The position numbers and the translations under genes were made by a program. A stretch of 64,000 nucleotides of DNA from Monarcha castaneiventris obscurior (lineage: Eukaryota > Chordata > Aves > Passeriformes > Monarchidae), in NCBI GenBank assembly GCA_026261815.1, contig JAMPIT010000354.1, positions 1,302,001-1,366,000 on the forward strand. The letters run 5' to 3'. The first letter of the stretch is position 1; every line of letters begins with the position of its first letter. A model generated the notes under the pieces. That model had not been told where the DNA came from. It did no database searches and saw only the letters and a list, made by a program, of their open reading frames with translations. Shown piece after piece: positions 44,561-56,019 of this stretch.

Positions 44561-45852
44561 TGGCCCTGCTGCTGCTGGATATTCCCAGCCCAATCCAGGC
44601 TGGAGGGGCTGTGTTGGGTTTTCTGATAAATGAGATGTGACATTCCTGATTTTCCCTGGCATTCAGTTTGTGCACATCTCCGCTCCAGAGCCGGGGGAAA
44701 TTCTGAAGGCGGATCATTTATGTGCCCCAAAATACCAGTGGAATTTCAAATGGACTGGAAGCAGCTGCAGCTTTGTGCTGACTGCAGGAAAACAGGACAG
44801 AAGCCCGGGAAAGGAAAAAAAAAGGAAATTTTGGGGGCTGGAAGATAAGGATGGAACTGGGACAGACCCTAACAGTCTCCGGGAGGTGACAAACCCCTGG
44901 AGCCCCAGGAGGTGACAAATTCCCACAGCCAGTGACGCCAGGGAGCAGAACCCCAGCAAAGCCCCTGCAAGGCCAATGATGCCCCTCAAGGGGTGCCTGG
45001 GGGCGAGCCAGAGGCGGATGGAATTCCCGCTGGTTGGCACTGGTGGGCAGTGCCTGGGATGGGAATCAGGACAGGAATCCAGGGTGCCGAGGCTGTGTTG
45101 AGCTGCAAACCCGGCCCTGTGACTGTGCCAGGGAGGTGGCAGAACCAGGGGATGAGAAACAGGGAAAATTGGTCGCCTTGGCTCCACAGCCCCTGCCTGC
45201 CAGGCACAGTGCAGCTCCTGCAAGCCGAGGGAAAGGAAGAGGAGGCAAATCCCTGATGGATTCTCTTCCCTTTCTCTAAATGCTGCCCGGGCCATTTTTC
45301 AGCCCGCAGAAGGATCCTGATGACAACATCTCCCCTAAATCACCAGCACTGACTCCCAGCTTGAATGGGAAACTTATAATTGTTGTCAGGGACAGATAGA
45401 GAGCAGGGAACGAACTCCCTGAGAAGCCTCCCAGAGCTGGGCTCTGCTTCTGGAGGAGTGGGGGAGTCATCCAAGCCTTGCAGTGGGACTTTGCACTTCA
45501 CGGGCCCGGCTGGGCAGGGAGCTGAGCCAGGTGAGGTTCAGGGGCACAGTCCAGGCTCCTGTCCGCAGGCACCGGGCCCTGGCACGGAGGGAGGCCGGAG
45601 CCGTTCCAGCGGTTCGCACGCCCGAGGAGCCGCAGCGCCGGCAGGGATGAGTGGCTCCCACCGGGACATTTTCTGAGGCCCAGTTCCTTCCTTCAGCCAC
45701 GGTGGTGGTGGAGCCCTCCCAGCTCCGCGGGGCTCCCAGGAGCTGGGCTTTGCTCTCGGGGTGGTTCTGGCCGGCGCTGCTGGTGCTGGGACAGGGCCGG
45801 GCTGCTGGAGGTGTGCTGAGAACCAGCTCCTCTGCCCTGAACAGCTCCGTGG
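44561..45852. other. unique sequence, CpG-raised at 45540-45680
   Basis: No gene is recognised. Frames on both strands at 44.7-45.3 kb are open without any recognisable domain. Confidence 0.4.
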
Positions 45853-45974
45853 CCTCGGGATCAGCCTCCCGGAGCCCATCCTTCCCTCGGGATCAGCCTC
45901 CCGGAGCCCATCCTTCCCTCGGGATCAGCCTCCCGGAGCCCATCCTTCCCTCGGGATCAGCCTCCCGGAGCCGT
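45853..45974. repeat. 32 bp minisatellite, about four units
   Basis: CTCGGGATCAGCCTCCCGGA plus 'gcccatccttcc' starts at about 45854, 45886, 45918 and 45950, and the copies are almost identical. The period is not a multiple of three, so the Pro/Ser-rich frames through it are not selected protein sequence. Confidence 0.95.
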
Positions 45975-46386
45975 GCATGCCCTGCATCCCCAGGACACCC
46001 TTCCCCAGCTGCCTTCCAGCCCCAGAGCTGTGTCTGCACAGACAGACTCGCGTGTGTTACCTTGGATGTGCCTTTGCTCTGCCTTCCCGCGCCTCTGAGG
46101 AATCTCCAGGCTTCTCCCTCCCTTCCCCTCAGCTCCTGCCGTTGTTCCCTGCTGCTCCTGCTCCCCAGCTGAGCTCTCAGTGCTGGCAGCCCTCTCCAAG
46201 CTCCCCGTTCTTGTGGCAGAAGCAGCCTCTGGGCTCACAGTGGACAAGAGCCCATTTTCCCTTGGGAAGCCCATCCTGGCCGCCAGGAGCCTCAGAACCT
46301 CAGCGCCACACCAGGAGCAGGGGCAGGAGAGGGGAGGCTCTGCTGGCACCACGGGCCCCCTTGCCCTGCCTGTGTCAGTGTCACCA
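45975..46386. other. unique spacer between two minisatellites
   Basis: No gene or repeat is recognised. Confidence 0.4.
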
Positions 46387-47249
46387 GGGACAGCTGGGAC
46401 AGTGTGGGACAGTGTGGACAGTGTGGGGACAGAGGGGACAGTGTGGGACAGTGGGAACAGTGTGGGACAGTGTGGGGACAGTGGGGACAGAGGGGACAGT
46501 GTGGGACAGTGGGGACAGTGGGGACAGTGTGGGACAGTGGGGGACAGTGTGGGACAGTGGGGACAGTGGGGACAGTGTGGGACAGTGTGGGACAGTGGGG
46601 GACCAGTGGGGACAGTGTGGAAGTGTGGGACAGTGTGGACAGTGGGGACAGTGTGGGACAGTGGGGACAGTGTGGGGACAGTGGGGACAGTGTGGGGACA
46701 GTGTGGGACAGTGGGGAACAGTGGGGACAGTGTGGGACAGTGTGGGGACAGTGTGGGCAGTGGGGGACCAGTGTGGGACAGTGTGGGGACAGTGTGGGAC
46801 AGGGACAGAGGGGACAGTGGGGGACAGTGGGGGACAGTGTGGGGACAGTGTGGGACAGTGTGGGGACAGAGGGGACAGTGTGGGACAGTGGGGGACAGTG
46901 TGGGGACAGTGGGGAACAGTGGGGACAGTGTGGGGACAGTGGGGAACAGTGGGGACAGTGGGGACAGTGGGGGACAGAGGGGACAGTGAGGGACAGTGTG
47001 GACAGTGGGAGACAGAGGGGACAGTGTGGGACAGTGGGGACAGTGTGGGGACAGTGTGGACAGTGCGGGACAGAGGGGACAGTGTGGGACAGTGGGGGAC
47101 AGAGGGGACAGTGGGGGACAGAGGGGACAGTGTGGGACAGTGAGGGACAGTGACGGACAGTGTGGGGACAGTGTGGGGACAGTGGGGGACAGTGGGGGAC
47201 AGTGGGGACAGTGGGGACAATGTGGGACAGTGAGGACAGTGGGGACAGT
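46387..47249. repeat. 9-11 bp minisatellite GGGACAGTG(T/G), 863 bp
   Basis: About 85 units alternate GGGACAGTGT, GGGACAGTGG, GGACAGAG and GGAACAGTG. It is the longest tandem array in the window and G-rich on the plus strand. Frames of more than 300 codons on both strands (Gly/Gln/Cys/Trp/Asp on plus, Pro/His/Cys/Thr/Val on minus) exist only because the unit has few stops. Confidence 0.97.
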
Positions 47250-48545
47250 CCTGGGGCAGCCACAGGCTCCTGGGGCAGCACAGCCTCCTCTCCTGAGCAC
47301 CACGATCCTCCCCACCAGGCTGATCTAAGCTATTCCAGAGGCTCCCGTGCTCCAGTTCCCCCTCACACCTTCCCTGCTGGGACCTGACACATCCATCCCA
47401 GCCCAGCGCCGGGCTCACCCTGGATGGGGACCGGCTTTGTGGGCAGCGCAGTCAGAGGATGAAACAAGGAGGGAGCAGAACCCATCCCAGCCCTGGGAAG
47501 AGGCTGGGAGAGAACGGCCAGCGGCTCAGGGATGATGTTCTGCTGCTCCAGGGGGGTTTGTGTGATCCGGGGCGGGGGGGGGTTGTGTGATGAAGGCTGA
47601 GCACTTTCACTTCCAATTATCCATCTCTACACATTCTAAACCTGCCAGGGCATCGCTCTGAGCTGGGCCTTCCTCTGCTCCCAGCCGGGATAACTCCAGA
47701 GTAAATCCCTGCCCCTCGCCCACTGCACAACCTGGACCTGCTGGATTACTGAGCACTGCACAGGAAATGGAAATAAAGGGCTGTGAGACCCCACTGGCTC
47801 TCAGCCTGCTCCAAGTCCGTTTATTCCCGTGTATTTCTCCACCTGAGTGTGTCCAGGGGTGCAAATCTGTGTGGATGGGCTGGGAACCAACAAGTGTCTG
47901 GAATAAAGCGGGTGGAAATGGTAGATCCCGATGATTCGTCTCAAATAACTGAAAGCAGCAGTAAAGCAAAGGCCTGGAAGGGCTCTGGGCACGTTTGTCA
48001 GCCTGGAATTTGGGATTTCTGGGGCTGGACTCGGAGCTCCCTCAAATAAACCCCTGCCTCCCCTCGGCCCCCTCCCAGCTCCGTCCCCGCTCTGCCCATC
48101 ATGGGTTGCTGTGCTGCATCCCAGGGGTACGCCCGGCTTTGGGATACACCCCCGGCTTTGGGATACACCCCCGGCTTTGGGAGCGGCATTCCCGCCCACA
48201 GCCCTGCTGGGCAGGGGCAGCTCGGACCCAGCACAGGTTTCCCAGGGAATGAGCTGCTCTCCCTGCACCAGTCCCCCACACTCTGCCTCAAATCCCAGAG
48301 CAGGAGCTCCTGCAAATGGTTGGGAGCGCGCCAGGAACCGGGGTGGTGAATTAAACACAGGAAAATAACAGAAAATTCCCCGTAGTGCCAAAATCCAGGC
48401 GCACGCAGGGAGTCTGGAAGCAGCCAGGGAAAACAGAGCTGGGAAGAGACGAGGACAGAGCAGAGACCCAAAACGCGGGGTCAGCCGGAGCTGCTTCAGA
48501 CAGAACAGAAATCCCTCCAAAATCAGACAATGAGCCCCTGCTCTG
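47250..48545. other. unique sequence
   Basis: A G10-type run lies at about 47570-47580, followed by TTGTGTGATG. A 20 bp triplication is listed separately. No gene is recognised. Confidence 0.4.
48129..48184. repeat. 20 bp tandem repeat, nearly three copies
   Basis: CCGGCTTTGGGATACACCCC is repeated; the third copy is cut at TTTGGGA. Confidence 0.9.
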
Positions 48546-48636
48546 GCGGGAGGTGCCCCTGCCCATGGCAAGGGATGGGAATGACAGGGTCCTTGAGGTC
48601 CCTTCCCTCCCCACCAAGTCTGGGATAATTCCATGA
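48546..48636 (+). mobile_element. CR1 fragment, about 90 bp
   Basis: 'gggaggtgcccctgcccatggcaaggg', GTCCTTGAGGTCCCTTCC and 'accaagtctgggataattcc' are the final part of a sense CR1. Confidence 0.78.
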
Positions 48637-49531
48637 AAATTCAGCCTCAGAAGTGGGAGTGGGAATGGAGCAGGGACTGGGCAGGACTGAGCAGCAGGGT
48701 GAGTTCCAGCCCAGGGACTGCTCCGTGCCTGGGGCAGGGGGCACTCGGGGAGGGGCTGGGGCCATCAGTGACCCGCTGATAAGAGATAACATCGAACTGG
48801 CATCGCCCAGCGCTCCCTGCCCAGCCCGCGGAGGGGTCACACAGAGGCCACGTTCCCAACTCCTCCATCCCTGCCCTTTCCATTCTCCTGCCCGACGGGG
48901 TTGTGCTTAAATCTCCCGGTGCCGCTTTCCCACTGACAAAATCTCCCTTTTCCAGGCAATGTCAATTTGTTGAAGCCAAAAACGCCCCAGGGAAAGGATC
49001 AATTTGATGAATCTCCTGCTGGAGGAAGAAGAATGTTGAGAAATTGCTGAAAGCCCATTTTGTCATTTCCAACAAAATGGGTTTTGTTTGGAATAACTTG
49101 GAGCTCAGGGATGTCACTGGGTTTACACCACAAATGGGTTTTAAAGGTTAAATGGAAATAAACAGCTTCAAGACCCAGTGTTTTGACATGTTCAAGTTTT
49201 TCTTCAGCAGTGACAAAAAAAATTTGAGATTTTGGAATCTTTATTTGAATTCCAAACAGGAAAAATACTGAAAAATTCTTTCAGGATGAAAAGGCTGTTC
49301 CCAGGCAGCCCAAATTCCACCTGGATTTTGGGTAAGGGCAATGCAAAGCACCAAAACCAGAGAATCAGGATGATCCCGAGGGAATCCACTGGAGAACAGG
49401 AGTCTCCAGGATTCCTGCTGGGGGACCTTCCTGACCAGCAGGACCAAATCCTTCATCTCCAGCTCTGTGTCTCTGCAGGAAGAGCTTTCTCAGGAATTTC
49501 AGAGCTGCTGAAGAAGGAGAAGAGGCAAAGC
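48637..49531. other. unique sequence, AT-rich at 48.9-49.3 kb
   Basis: No gene is recognised. Confidence 0.4.
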
Positions 49532-49990
49532 TCAATGGTGAGGCCCCACCTCAAACCCTGGGTTCTGTTTGGGCCCCTCATGACAAACAAGACCTGGAGA
49601 GGCTGGAGCGTGTCCAGGGCAGGGAACGGAGCTGGGAAGGGGCTGGAGCCCCAGGAGTGGCTGAGGGAGCTGGGAAAGGGGCTCAGCCTGGAGCAAAGGA
49701 GCTCAGGGGGGACCTTGTGGCTCTGCACAAGTCCCTGACAGGAGGGGGCAGCCGGGGGGGGGGTCGGGCTCTGCTGCCAGGGAACAGGGACAGGGGGAGA
49801 GGAAACGGCCTCAGGCTGGGCCAGGGGAGGCTCAGGGTGGACAGCAGCAGGAATTTCTCCATGGAAAGGGTGCTCAGGCCTCGGCAGGGGCTGCCCAGGG
49901 CAGGGCTGGAGTCCCCATCCCTGGGGGGATTTAAAGCCCTGTGCATATGGCACTTGGGGACAGGGTCGGGTGGCCCTGGCAGGGTTGGGA
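49532..49990 (+). mobile_element. CR1 fragment, type C, about 460 bp
   Basis: It starts ATGGTGAGGCCCCACCTCAA and runs through GGAGCTGGGAAAGGGGCTCA, GACAGGAGGGGGCAGCCGGG, GGCCTCAGGCTGGGCCAGGG and 'gggatttaaagccctgtgcat' to GGTGGCCCTGGCAGGGTT. The terminal 30 bp is missing. It is the reverse-strand counterpart of 1705-2106 and better preserved. Confidence 0.87.
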
Positions 49991-50014
49991 GCAGTGGGAG
50001 CACAGGATGGAGTC

Positions 50015-50110
50015 ACAGATCCATGGAGTGGTTTTGGTGGGAAGGGACCTTCAGGACCATCTCATTCCACCCCTCTGCCATGGGCAGGGAACCTTCACCT
50101 CTTGGGAATT
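50015..50110 (-). mobile_element. CR1 fragment, about 95 bp
   Basis: CACAGATCCATGGAGTGGTT, 'ttggtgggaagggacctt' then 'ccaccctctgccatgggcagggaacc' with small changes. It faces the preceding sense copy tail to tail across about 25 bp. Confidence 0.75.
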
Positions 50111-50697
50111 CCCGTCCCTGCTTTGTGCTCTGCTCCCTCTGGCTCCCATTTCCAGTGGATTTACGCCTCCTGCCTGTGGGTTTGGGTTTCCCCAGGGACA
50201 TTCAGGGACATTCAGGATCTCCAGGTCAGGCTTTTCCTGCTCAGTGTTTTCCACAAGCCCTGGAGGAGCCGAGCAGGGCCGGGAGGCTCGGGGGCCTTGG
50301 GTGACACCGATGTTGTCCCGGTGCCCAGGGTGAGCGTTGCCATCCCTCCCTCATGCTCTGAACTCCTTTGTTCCCAAGCTTCTCCCTCCAAAGGGCATTG
50401 CCTGGGAGACATCCCTGCTCCACAGCACTTTGCATTTTCCAAAGAGCATTGCCGGGGAGACGGAGCCTTTCCCGAGCAGCAGCTGAGAGCTGTGCCCAGG
50501 ATCGGGAATCTCTCCTGCCTGGGACATTCCCCCTTTTCCAACTGCTGCTCCCTCCCTGCAGCCCCTGGACACGGCCCCAGGGATCCTGAGCAGGCAGCCC
50601 AGGGACTGGGAAAGCTCACCCAGTCTGGGATGCTTCCAAGTTCCTGCTCCATGGCCCCTGGCAACGGGAACAGGACACAGAGCCAGAGCCTGAGAGC
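50111..50697. other. unique sequence
   Basis: A loose duplication (CAAAGGGCATTGCCTGGGAGAC / CAAAGAGCATTGCCGGGGAGAC) occurs at about 50390 and 50440. Nothing else is recognised. Confidence 0.4.
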
Positions 50698-51089
50698 CTG
50701 AGAGAGCTGGGGGTGCTCACCTGGAGAGGAGAAGCTCCAGGGAGAGCTCAGAGCCCCTTGCAGGGCCTAAAGGGGCTCCAGGAGAGCTGGAGAGGGACTG
50801 GAGACAAGGGATGGAGGGACAGGACACAGGGAACGGGTTCCAGTGCCAGAGGGCAGGGATGGATGGGATCTTGGGAAGGAATTGTTCCCTGTGAGGGTGG
50901 GCAGGCCCTGGCACAGGGTGCCCAGAGCAGCTGTGGCTGCCCCTGGATCCCTGGCAGTGCCCCAGGCCAGGCTGGACATTGGGGCTGGGAGCAGCCTGGG
51001 ACAGTGGGAGGTGTCCCTGCCATGGCAGGGGTGGCACTGGAGGGGCTTTGAGTCCCTCCCAACCCAGCCCAGTCTGGGATCCTGTGACA
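50698..51089 (+). mobile_element. CR1 fragment, type A, about 390 bp
   Basis: From GAGAGCTGGGGGTGCTCACC to CCCAGTCTGGGATCCTGTGA. All type A blocks are present and in order, including CAGGAATTGTTCCCTGTGAGG-like and CTGGCACAGGGTGCCCAGAG segments. Confidence 0.9.
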
Positions 51090-52236
51090 TCTGTTTCCTG
51101 TTTTCCCTTCAATCAGCCCACTCTCCCGCAGATCTGGCACACAGGGAATTATCCCATCCCTCAGAGAAGGGGAAATTCACCCGATCCCGGAGAGCTCAGC
51201 CACCTTCTGACAGGGAACGGGATACTTCAAATATCACCAACAACAAACCCCAAGGAGCCTCATGGCCCAGTGCCCCCCTCGCAGCAGAGCCGGGCCTGCA
51301 GAGGGTGCCACAATCACCATCAGACACCCAGGGCTCGTAGGATTTATCCTCATCACATCCCGCTGCTCTCCCATCACTTCTGCCCAGCTCAGTGACCTGG
51401 AGTGGGGGATTCTCCTCACCCCAGGTGGTGCCTGGCCCTGAGGAGCTCAGTGCCCCTGCCCGGAACAGGGGATGGAGCATTCCCAGCTCCTCCTGCCATC
51501 ACCTCCCCTTTTGGGACAATAAATGCCTTTCCCAGGCTCGGGTGGGAAGAAGCCAAATTCTCCGGAGCCAAACTCCCTGAAAAGGAACTCAGGGAGAACT
51601 CACAGGGCTCCCACCAAAGCCTGTGGCCTTAAAATGTCATTTTGGGTGATTTTTCTGTGCAGGAAAAGGGGATTTGACACTTCAGTGGACAGTGAGGGAT
51701 TTTTGATAACTGACAGTGGGAAAAGTGCAGCAAAAATCAAATTGCAGAGGCTCAGTCAGGGGTTTGGAGCCTCCTCCTCTGCCTGGGTGAGAGAGGAAAC
51801 CTTTGGTGTCCCAGAGATCAGTGGGAATGTTTTCATTAGGAAAAGGCTGCATGGGAAATTCTGCTTCCTCTTGAAAGGTCCTTACTGGTGGGGGAAAAAG
51901 AAACCTCAGTGTTGGAAAAGACAAACTGAGAGGATGAGCCACAGCCACAGACTGAGCCTGGCAGCTCGAGGGTGGGGAGGGGTCCCAGGATCTCTGCTCC
52001 TCGTTCCACTGGAATTTGGACTGAAATCTCTCTTCCAGGCCAGACTTTAGACTCATATTCATCAGTGGAACTGGGAGGCTGGGGCTGCTGGAGCCATTCG
52101 AGCTCATTTTGCAGGGATGAAAGCATTCGCTGAGCTCCAGGCTGCCTTTCCTTTTGCTGGAGGGAATGCTGGAGCTGAAAACATTCCTCCAAACAATTCT
52201 GCCTGGGAGAACCAGGCAGCCAAAAAGGCTGACCAG
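51090..52236. other. unique sequence upstream of the TTCC tract
   Basis: No gene is recognised. Frames that begin here and cross the TTCC tract are extended by it. Confidence 0.4.
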
Positions 52237-52440
52237 CCTTCCTTCCTTCCTTCCTTCCTTCCTTCCTTCCTTCCTTCCTTCCTTCCTTCCTTCCTTCCTT
52301 CCTTCCTTCCTTCCTTCCTTCCTTCCTTCCTTCCTTCCTTCCTTCCTTCCTTCCTTCCTTCCTTCCTTTCCTTCCTTCCTTCCTTCCTTCCTTCCTTCCT
52401 TCCTTCCTTCCTTCCTTCCTTCCTTCCTTCCTTCCTTTCC
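52237..52440. repeat. (CCTT)n tetranucleotide, about 51 units
   Basis: About 204 bp of CCTT with a single-T insertion near 52367 and another at the end. The pure pyrimidine strand can form H-DNA (triplex). The complementary strand is a GGAA tract, the core of ETS-factor sites. Confidence 0.97.
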
Positions 52441-53539
52441 ATCATTGCTCAGGTCAGTGTTATTCCAGGGTGGAGCTGCACATTCCCTGCCCATGTCCCA
52501 CATTGGTCATTTCCCCCTTCCCTGTTGTGGAGCAAAACTGTCCCCAGCTCCTCCATCCCTGTCCCAAACCCTTCCAGAAGTGCTCGGGATGAGCTGGAGT
52601 CTCCACACCCGTGTTGTCCAGGGCCTCACCCCCCCTCACCCAGGCCCCAGCTTCCCAGCTTGTGGAATTTCTGGGAGCGCACCCGTGGTGTGAAACCAGT
52701 GAGTGACCGGGAGCTTTGGGACCGAAGCCCTGGGGGTGGGAAAGGAGCCAGCCCAGAGGAGGAGCTGCCCTCCCTGCCCCCGGTGCCACCCCTGTGACGG
52801 GAGCACAGCTTTGTCCCCTCAGTCGGGACAATCCGGGACTATGGAAATCAGGGCCACAATTCCCCAAAAATTGCTGGACAAATCCAGCACTTTTGTCTTT
52901 AAATAAGCACAAAAGATTCCCGGTTTTGTTTGCTGCCTGCACAACAAAGGAGGGAGATCTTTGCCCAGATATTCTCTGGTTGCTGCGGGCTCTGCTGCTT
53001 TGATGGAGAATCTCATTCCTCCCGTGCCTGAGAGAAATCCAATGGAGCAGAGGCTTGGGATCGATAGCGGTGCTGCTGGGGCAGCACGAGGCAGGCAGGG
53101 AGTGCCAGAGAGTTTTCCAGGAAAAGCAGCTCGTGGCTGGGAGCTGTGGTTGTTGTACTCCAGCTGCTCATTATTTTGGGATCAAGGGCTGGGAGTCTCG
53201 GAGCCAGCTGTGCCTGGTGTGGTACAAAACACAGAGGAGGGATGGAAACGTGGGAAGCCTTCGCTCCAACAGCTGCAGAGGAGCTGCTCCCAGGCACTGC
53301 TGGCTCTGCTGGGCAATGGCTCCCGACAAGTGATTCCACACGGGACAGGGGAAGGGTTTCAGCGAAGGAGGGGTTGGGAGGGCTCTGATTTTGCCTGCAC
53401 AGAATTCCTGGAGTGTGTGAGGAGCAGCTTTGGGAGGCAGCACAAAAATCCCCTGCTGGAAACCCCTGGAGGCAATGGGGGTTGGGGATGGGTCTCCAGA
53501 GGGACCCGAGGTTGGCCAAAGGGAGCCTACAGGGAACAT
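52441..53539. other. unique sequence
   Basis: No gene is recognised. Confidence 0.4.
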
Positions 53540-53816
53540 GAAGAGGGATGTTTGCAAGGGATGGAGGGACAGACACAGGGACTGGATCCCACTGCCAGAG
53601 GGCAGGGATGGATGGCAGATTGGGAATGAATTGTTCCCTGGGAGGGTGCGGAGGGGCTGGGCTGGAATTCCCAGAGCAGCTGTCGCTGCCCCTGGATCCC
53701 TGGCAGTGCCCAAGGCCAGGCTGGAGCAGCCTGGGACAGTGGGAGGTGTCCCTGGCCATGGCAGGGGTGGCTTTAAGATCTCTTCCATCCCAAACCAGTC
53801 TGGGATTCCATGATCC
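53540..53816 (+). mobile_element. CR1 fragment, type A, about 275 bp
   Basis: 'catgaagagggatgtttgcaagggatggaggg' to CCAGTCTGGGATTCCATGAT. It lacks the GGACATTGGGGCTGGG segment between AGGCTGGA and GCAGCCTGGG, and has further small deletions. Confidence 0.85.
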
Positions 53817-54879
53817 AGGCCTGTAACTGGAGGAAGCTGCACACCTCTGTCTCCAAGGCTCCTGCTCTGTTATCATCCCATTGCTTTCTCTTGCTTCCAG
53901 AAGAATTCCCTCCCTCCACAGAAAAGGAAGGGGGGATCACTTCCACTGTCCCAGGAAAGTTCTCCCTGTGCTGCCTTTAGCTTTCGTCTGCAGCCCCTGA
54001 CCTGCTGAATCCTTAAATTCCTGCAGCATTTGTGAGGCACTGAAAGGTTGGAGAGGGGCTGGGAGCCCGTCCTGAGAGGAGGGGAGTGGGTGGAGTTTGT
54101 AAGGGGAAGTGAGGAGGGAGCTCACTGCCTCCGGTATCCCCCGAGTATCCCCCTGGTATCCCCCTGGTATCCCCCTGGTATCCCCCCTTTCCTTGTTCTG
54201 AATTCGCTGATACTGTTCCATGAAGTTCTGTTCCATCTCAACTCCTTCTGCCACCTTTGAACTTCCCTCTGGTTAAAGGAATCCTAATTCCATTTGAAAT
54301 GCTCTTAAAGCCAAATCTTGGGGATTTCACAGCACATTAAAAATGGATCTCAAGGTTTCCTGAAGGAATCTTTACAAAAACCAGTGAACAGCCTCAAAAC
54401 CAGCCCTGGAAAACGTCCTGACTCCCACTCCACATCCACCTCTCCTGCCCCTTGAGGACCTGGAACCCTAAACCAGCTCCTCTGGGCTGTTACAGCTCTG
54501 GGCTCCAATTCCTGCATTTGGGGATAAAACTCCAGGCACAGCCACGTTCTGTCTCATTTCTTGCTCTCCCAAACAGTAAATCCCACCAAGATCCTGCAGG
54601 GAGCTCGGGGCACTGATGCACTGTGGAATATTCACCCATTCCTTTGTTTTTTCTGCCTCACTATTGCTGCTCTCCTTGCTGCCCATGTTTGCATTAAACA
54701 AGGCCTTCATTGCTCCTGGCCCCGGGGTCCCAACGCATCCAGGAGCTGCCAAGTTGGTAAAAGATGCAGGTGGGAAGAAACCACTGGGACAGATGTGTTT
54801 ATAAATTAAAAATGTGGGAATTCTTTCATCTGTTAAATGCAGTGCACGGGTTCTGAGCAGAACCTTCCTCGCAGAGGTC
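53817..54879. other. unique sequence
   Basis: It contains the TATCCCCCTGG array listed below. AT-richer at 54.25-54.4 and 54.6-54.85 kb. No gene is recognised. Confidence 0.4.
54133..54187. repeat. 12 bp tandem repeat, about 4.5 copies
   Basis: GGTATCCCCCTG is repeated, with the second linker reading CGAG instead of CTGG. Confidence 0.93.
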
Positions 54880-55166
54880 ACAGACCATGGAGCCAGGGAG
54901 TGCTCTGGGTGGGAAGGGAACTTGGAGACCTTCCAGTACCACCCCCTGCAATGATCAGGGACACTCCTACTGTCCCAGGGTGCTCCAAGCCTTGTCCAAG
55001 CTGGCCTCGGACCCTTCCAGGGATGGGGCAGCCACAACTGCTCCGTGCCAGGGCCTCCCCACCCTCACAGGAAAATCTCTTCCCTAAAATGCAATCCAAA
55101 TCCTCCCTCCCTCAGTTTAAAACCACCACCCCTTGTCCTGTGGTTCCATGTCCTTGTAAAAGGCTG
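54880..55166 (-). mobile_element. CR1 fragment, older type A relative, about 285 bp
   Basis: GGGAAGGGAACTTGGAGACC, 'ggacccttccagggatggggcagcc', 'ctcccccctcagtttaaaaccaccacccctt'-like sequence and GTCCTTGTAAAAGGCTGG. It is closer to the ancestral CR1 3' end (CCTTGTCCTGT and CCTTGTAAAA both kept) than the other copies. Confidence 0.83.
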
Positions 55167-55632
55167 GAATTTCTCCTGGCTGCCTTGCAGCTGGCAGGGA
55201 TGGCCCCTGTCATTCCACATCCCCGTTCCACACCTCAGCACCTCGGTGCCCATTTCCCAGCCAGCAGCTCCCACATGGAATGTGCTGGGCACATTTCTGG
55301 TTTCAGCCCCAGGAACCTGCTCCAGCTCCAGCTCCTGCATTCTCCCACCCTCTCCTTGCTCACCACCCTTCTCCTGCCTCATCCCTCGCCTGGGGCTGGG
55401 CTTCCCTTGCAGCTCCCTCTGGATGCTCCGTTCCCGTGGGATCACTGCCCTTTTCCCGAGCTTCAGGCTGGGAATGCCTCAGCTGGTAACTCCCAAAGGC
55501 TGCTGATCCTGCCTGTGAAACACATCCTGGAGTGTCCATTGGCCAGGCAGCGTGTGCTCCTGCAGAGGGATCTGGCAAGAGCCAGAGGGGGATTGGGGGA
55601 CCCTCAGGCACAGCTCCAGGTGATTAAAGATT

Positions 55633-55682
55633 GTGATTAATGACCCTGAGATTAATGACTCCGAGATTAATGACTCCGTGTG
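55633..55682. repeat. 18 bp repeat, three copies
   Basis: GATTAATGACTCCGAG-type units (GTGATTAATGACCCTGA, GATTAATGACTCCGA, GATTAATGACTCCGTG), each with an ATTAATGACTC core that combines TAAT and AP-1-like TGACTC sites. Confidence 0.85.
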
Positions 55683-56019
55683 ATCAACGCCTTTCTCCTT
55701 TTCCCATCTCTGACAGGAGGAGCAGCTGGAAATGCCCTGAGCAATGGGCATCAAACCCTCACCCCCTCCAAACCTGCTCTGGAATGTGCTCCCTCTCCTT
55801 TGCTGAGCCTTTAACCCCGCTTTAAACCCCTCCCACGTTAATTCCTTGTCTCAGCACCGTCACTGGGTCCCGGGTGTGTGTTTGTGCTTAGGCTCCGCCT
55901 AACACATCCTTGATTTGGGATGCTGCTCCTTCCTTCCCCGAGAGTCACTGCGGACACGTTCTGGTCTGCAAGACACAGATTTGGCTCTGATCTCCCCTGC
56001 CCAGACACGGCTTCTCTGT

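Noticed and set aside
45761..47418. Frames of 329-460 codons on both strands
   Set aside because: They are composed of the 32 bp and 10 bp repeats. The periods are not multiples of three, so the frames cannot reflect conserved protein repeats.
51682..52797. Frames with long Lys-Glu-Gly-Arg or Leu-Pro-Ser-Phe runs
   Set aside because: Translation of the CCTT tract, not a protein repeat family.
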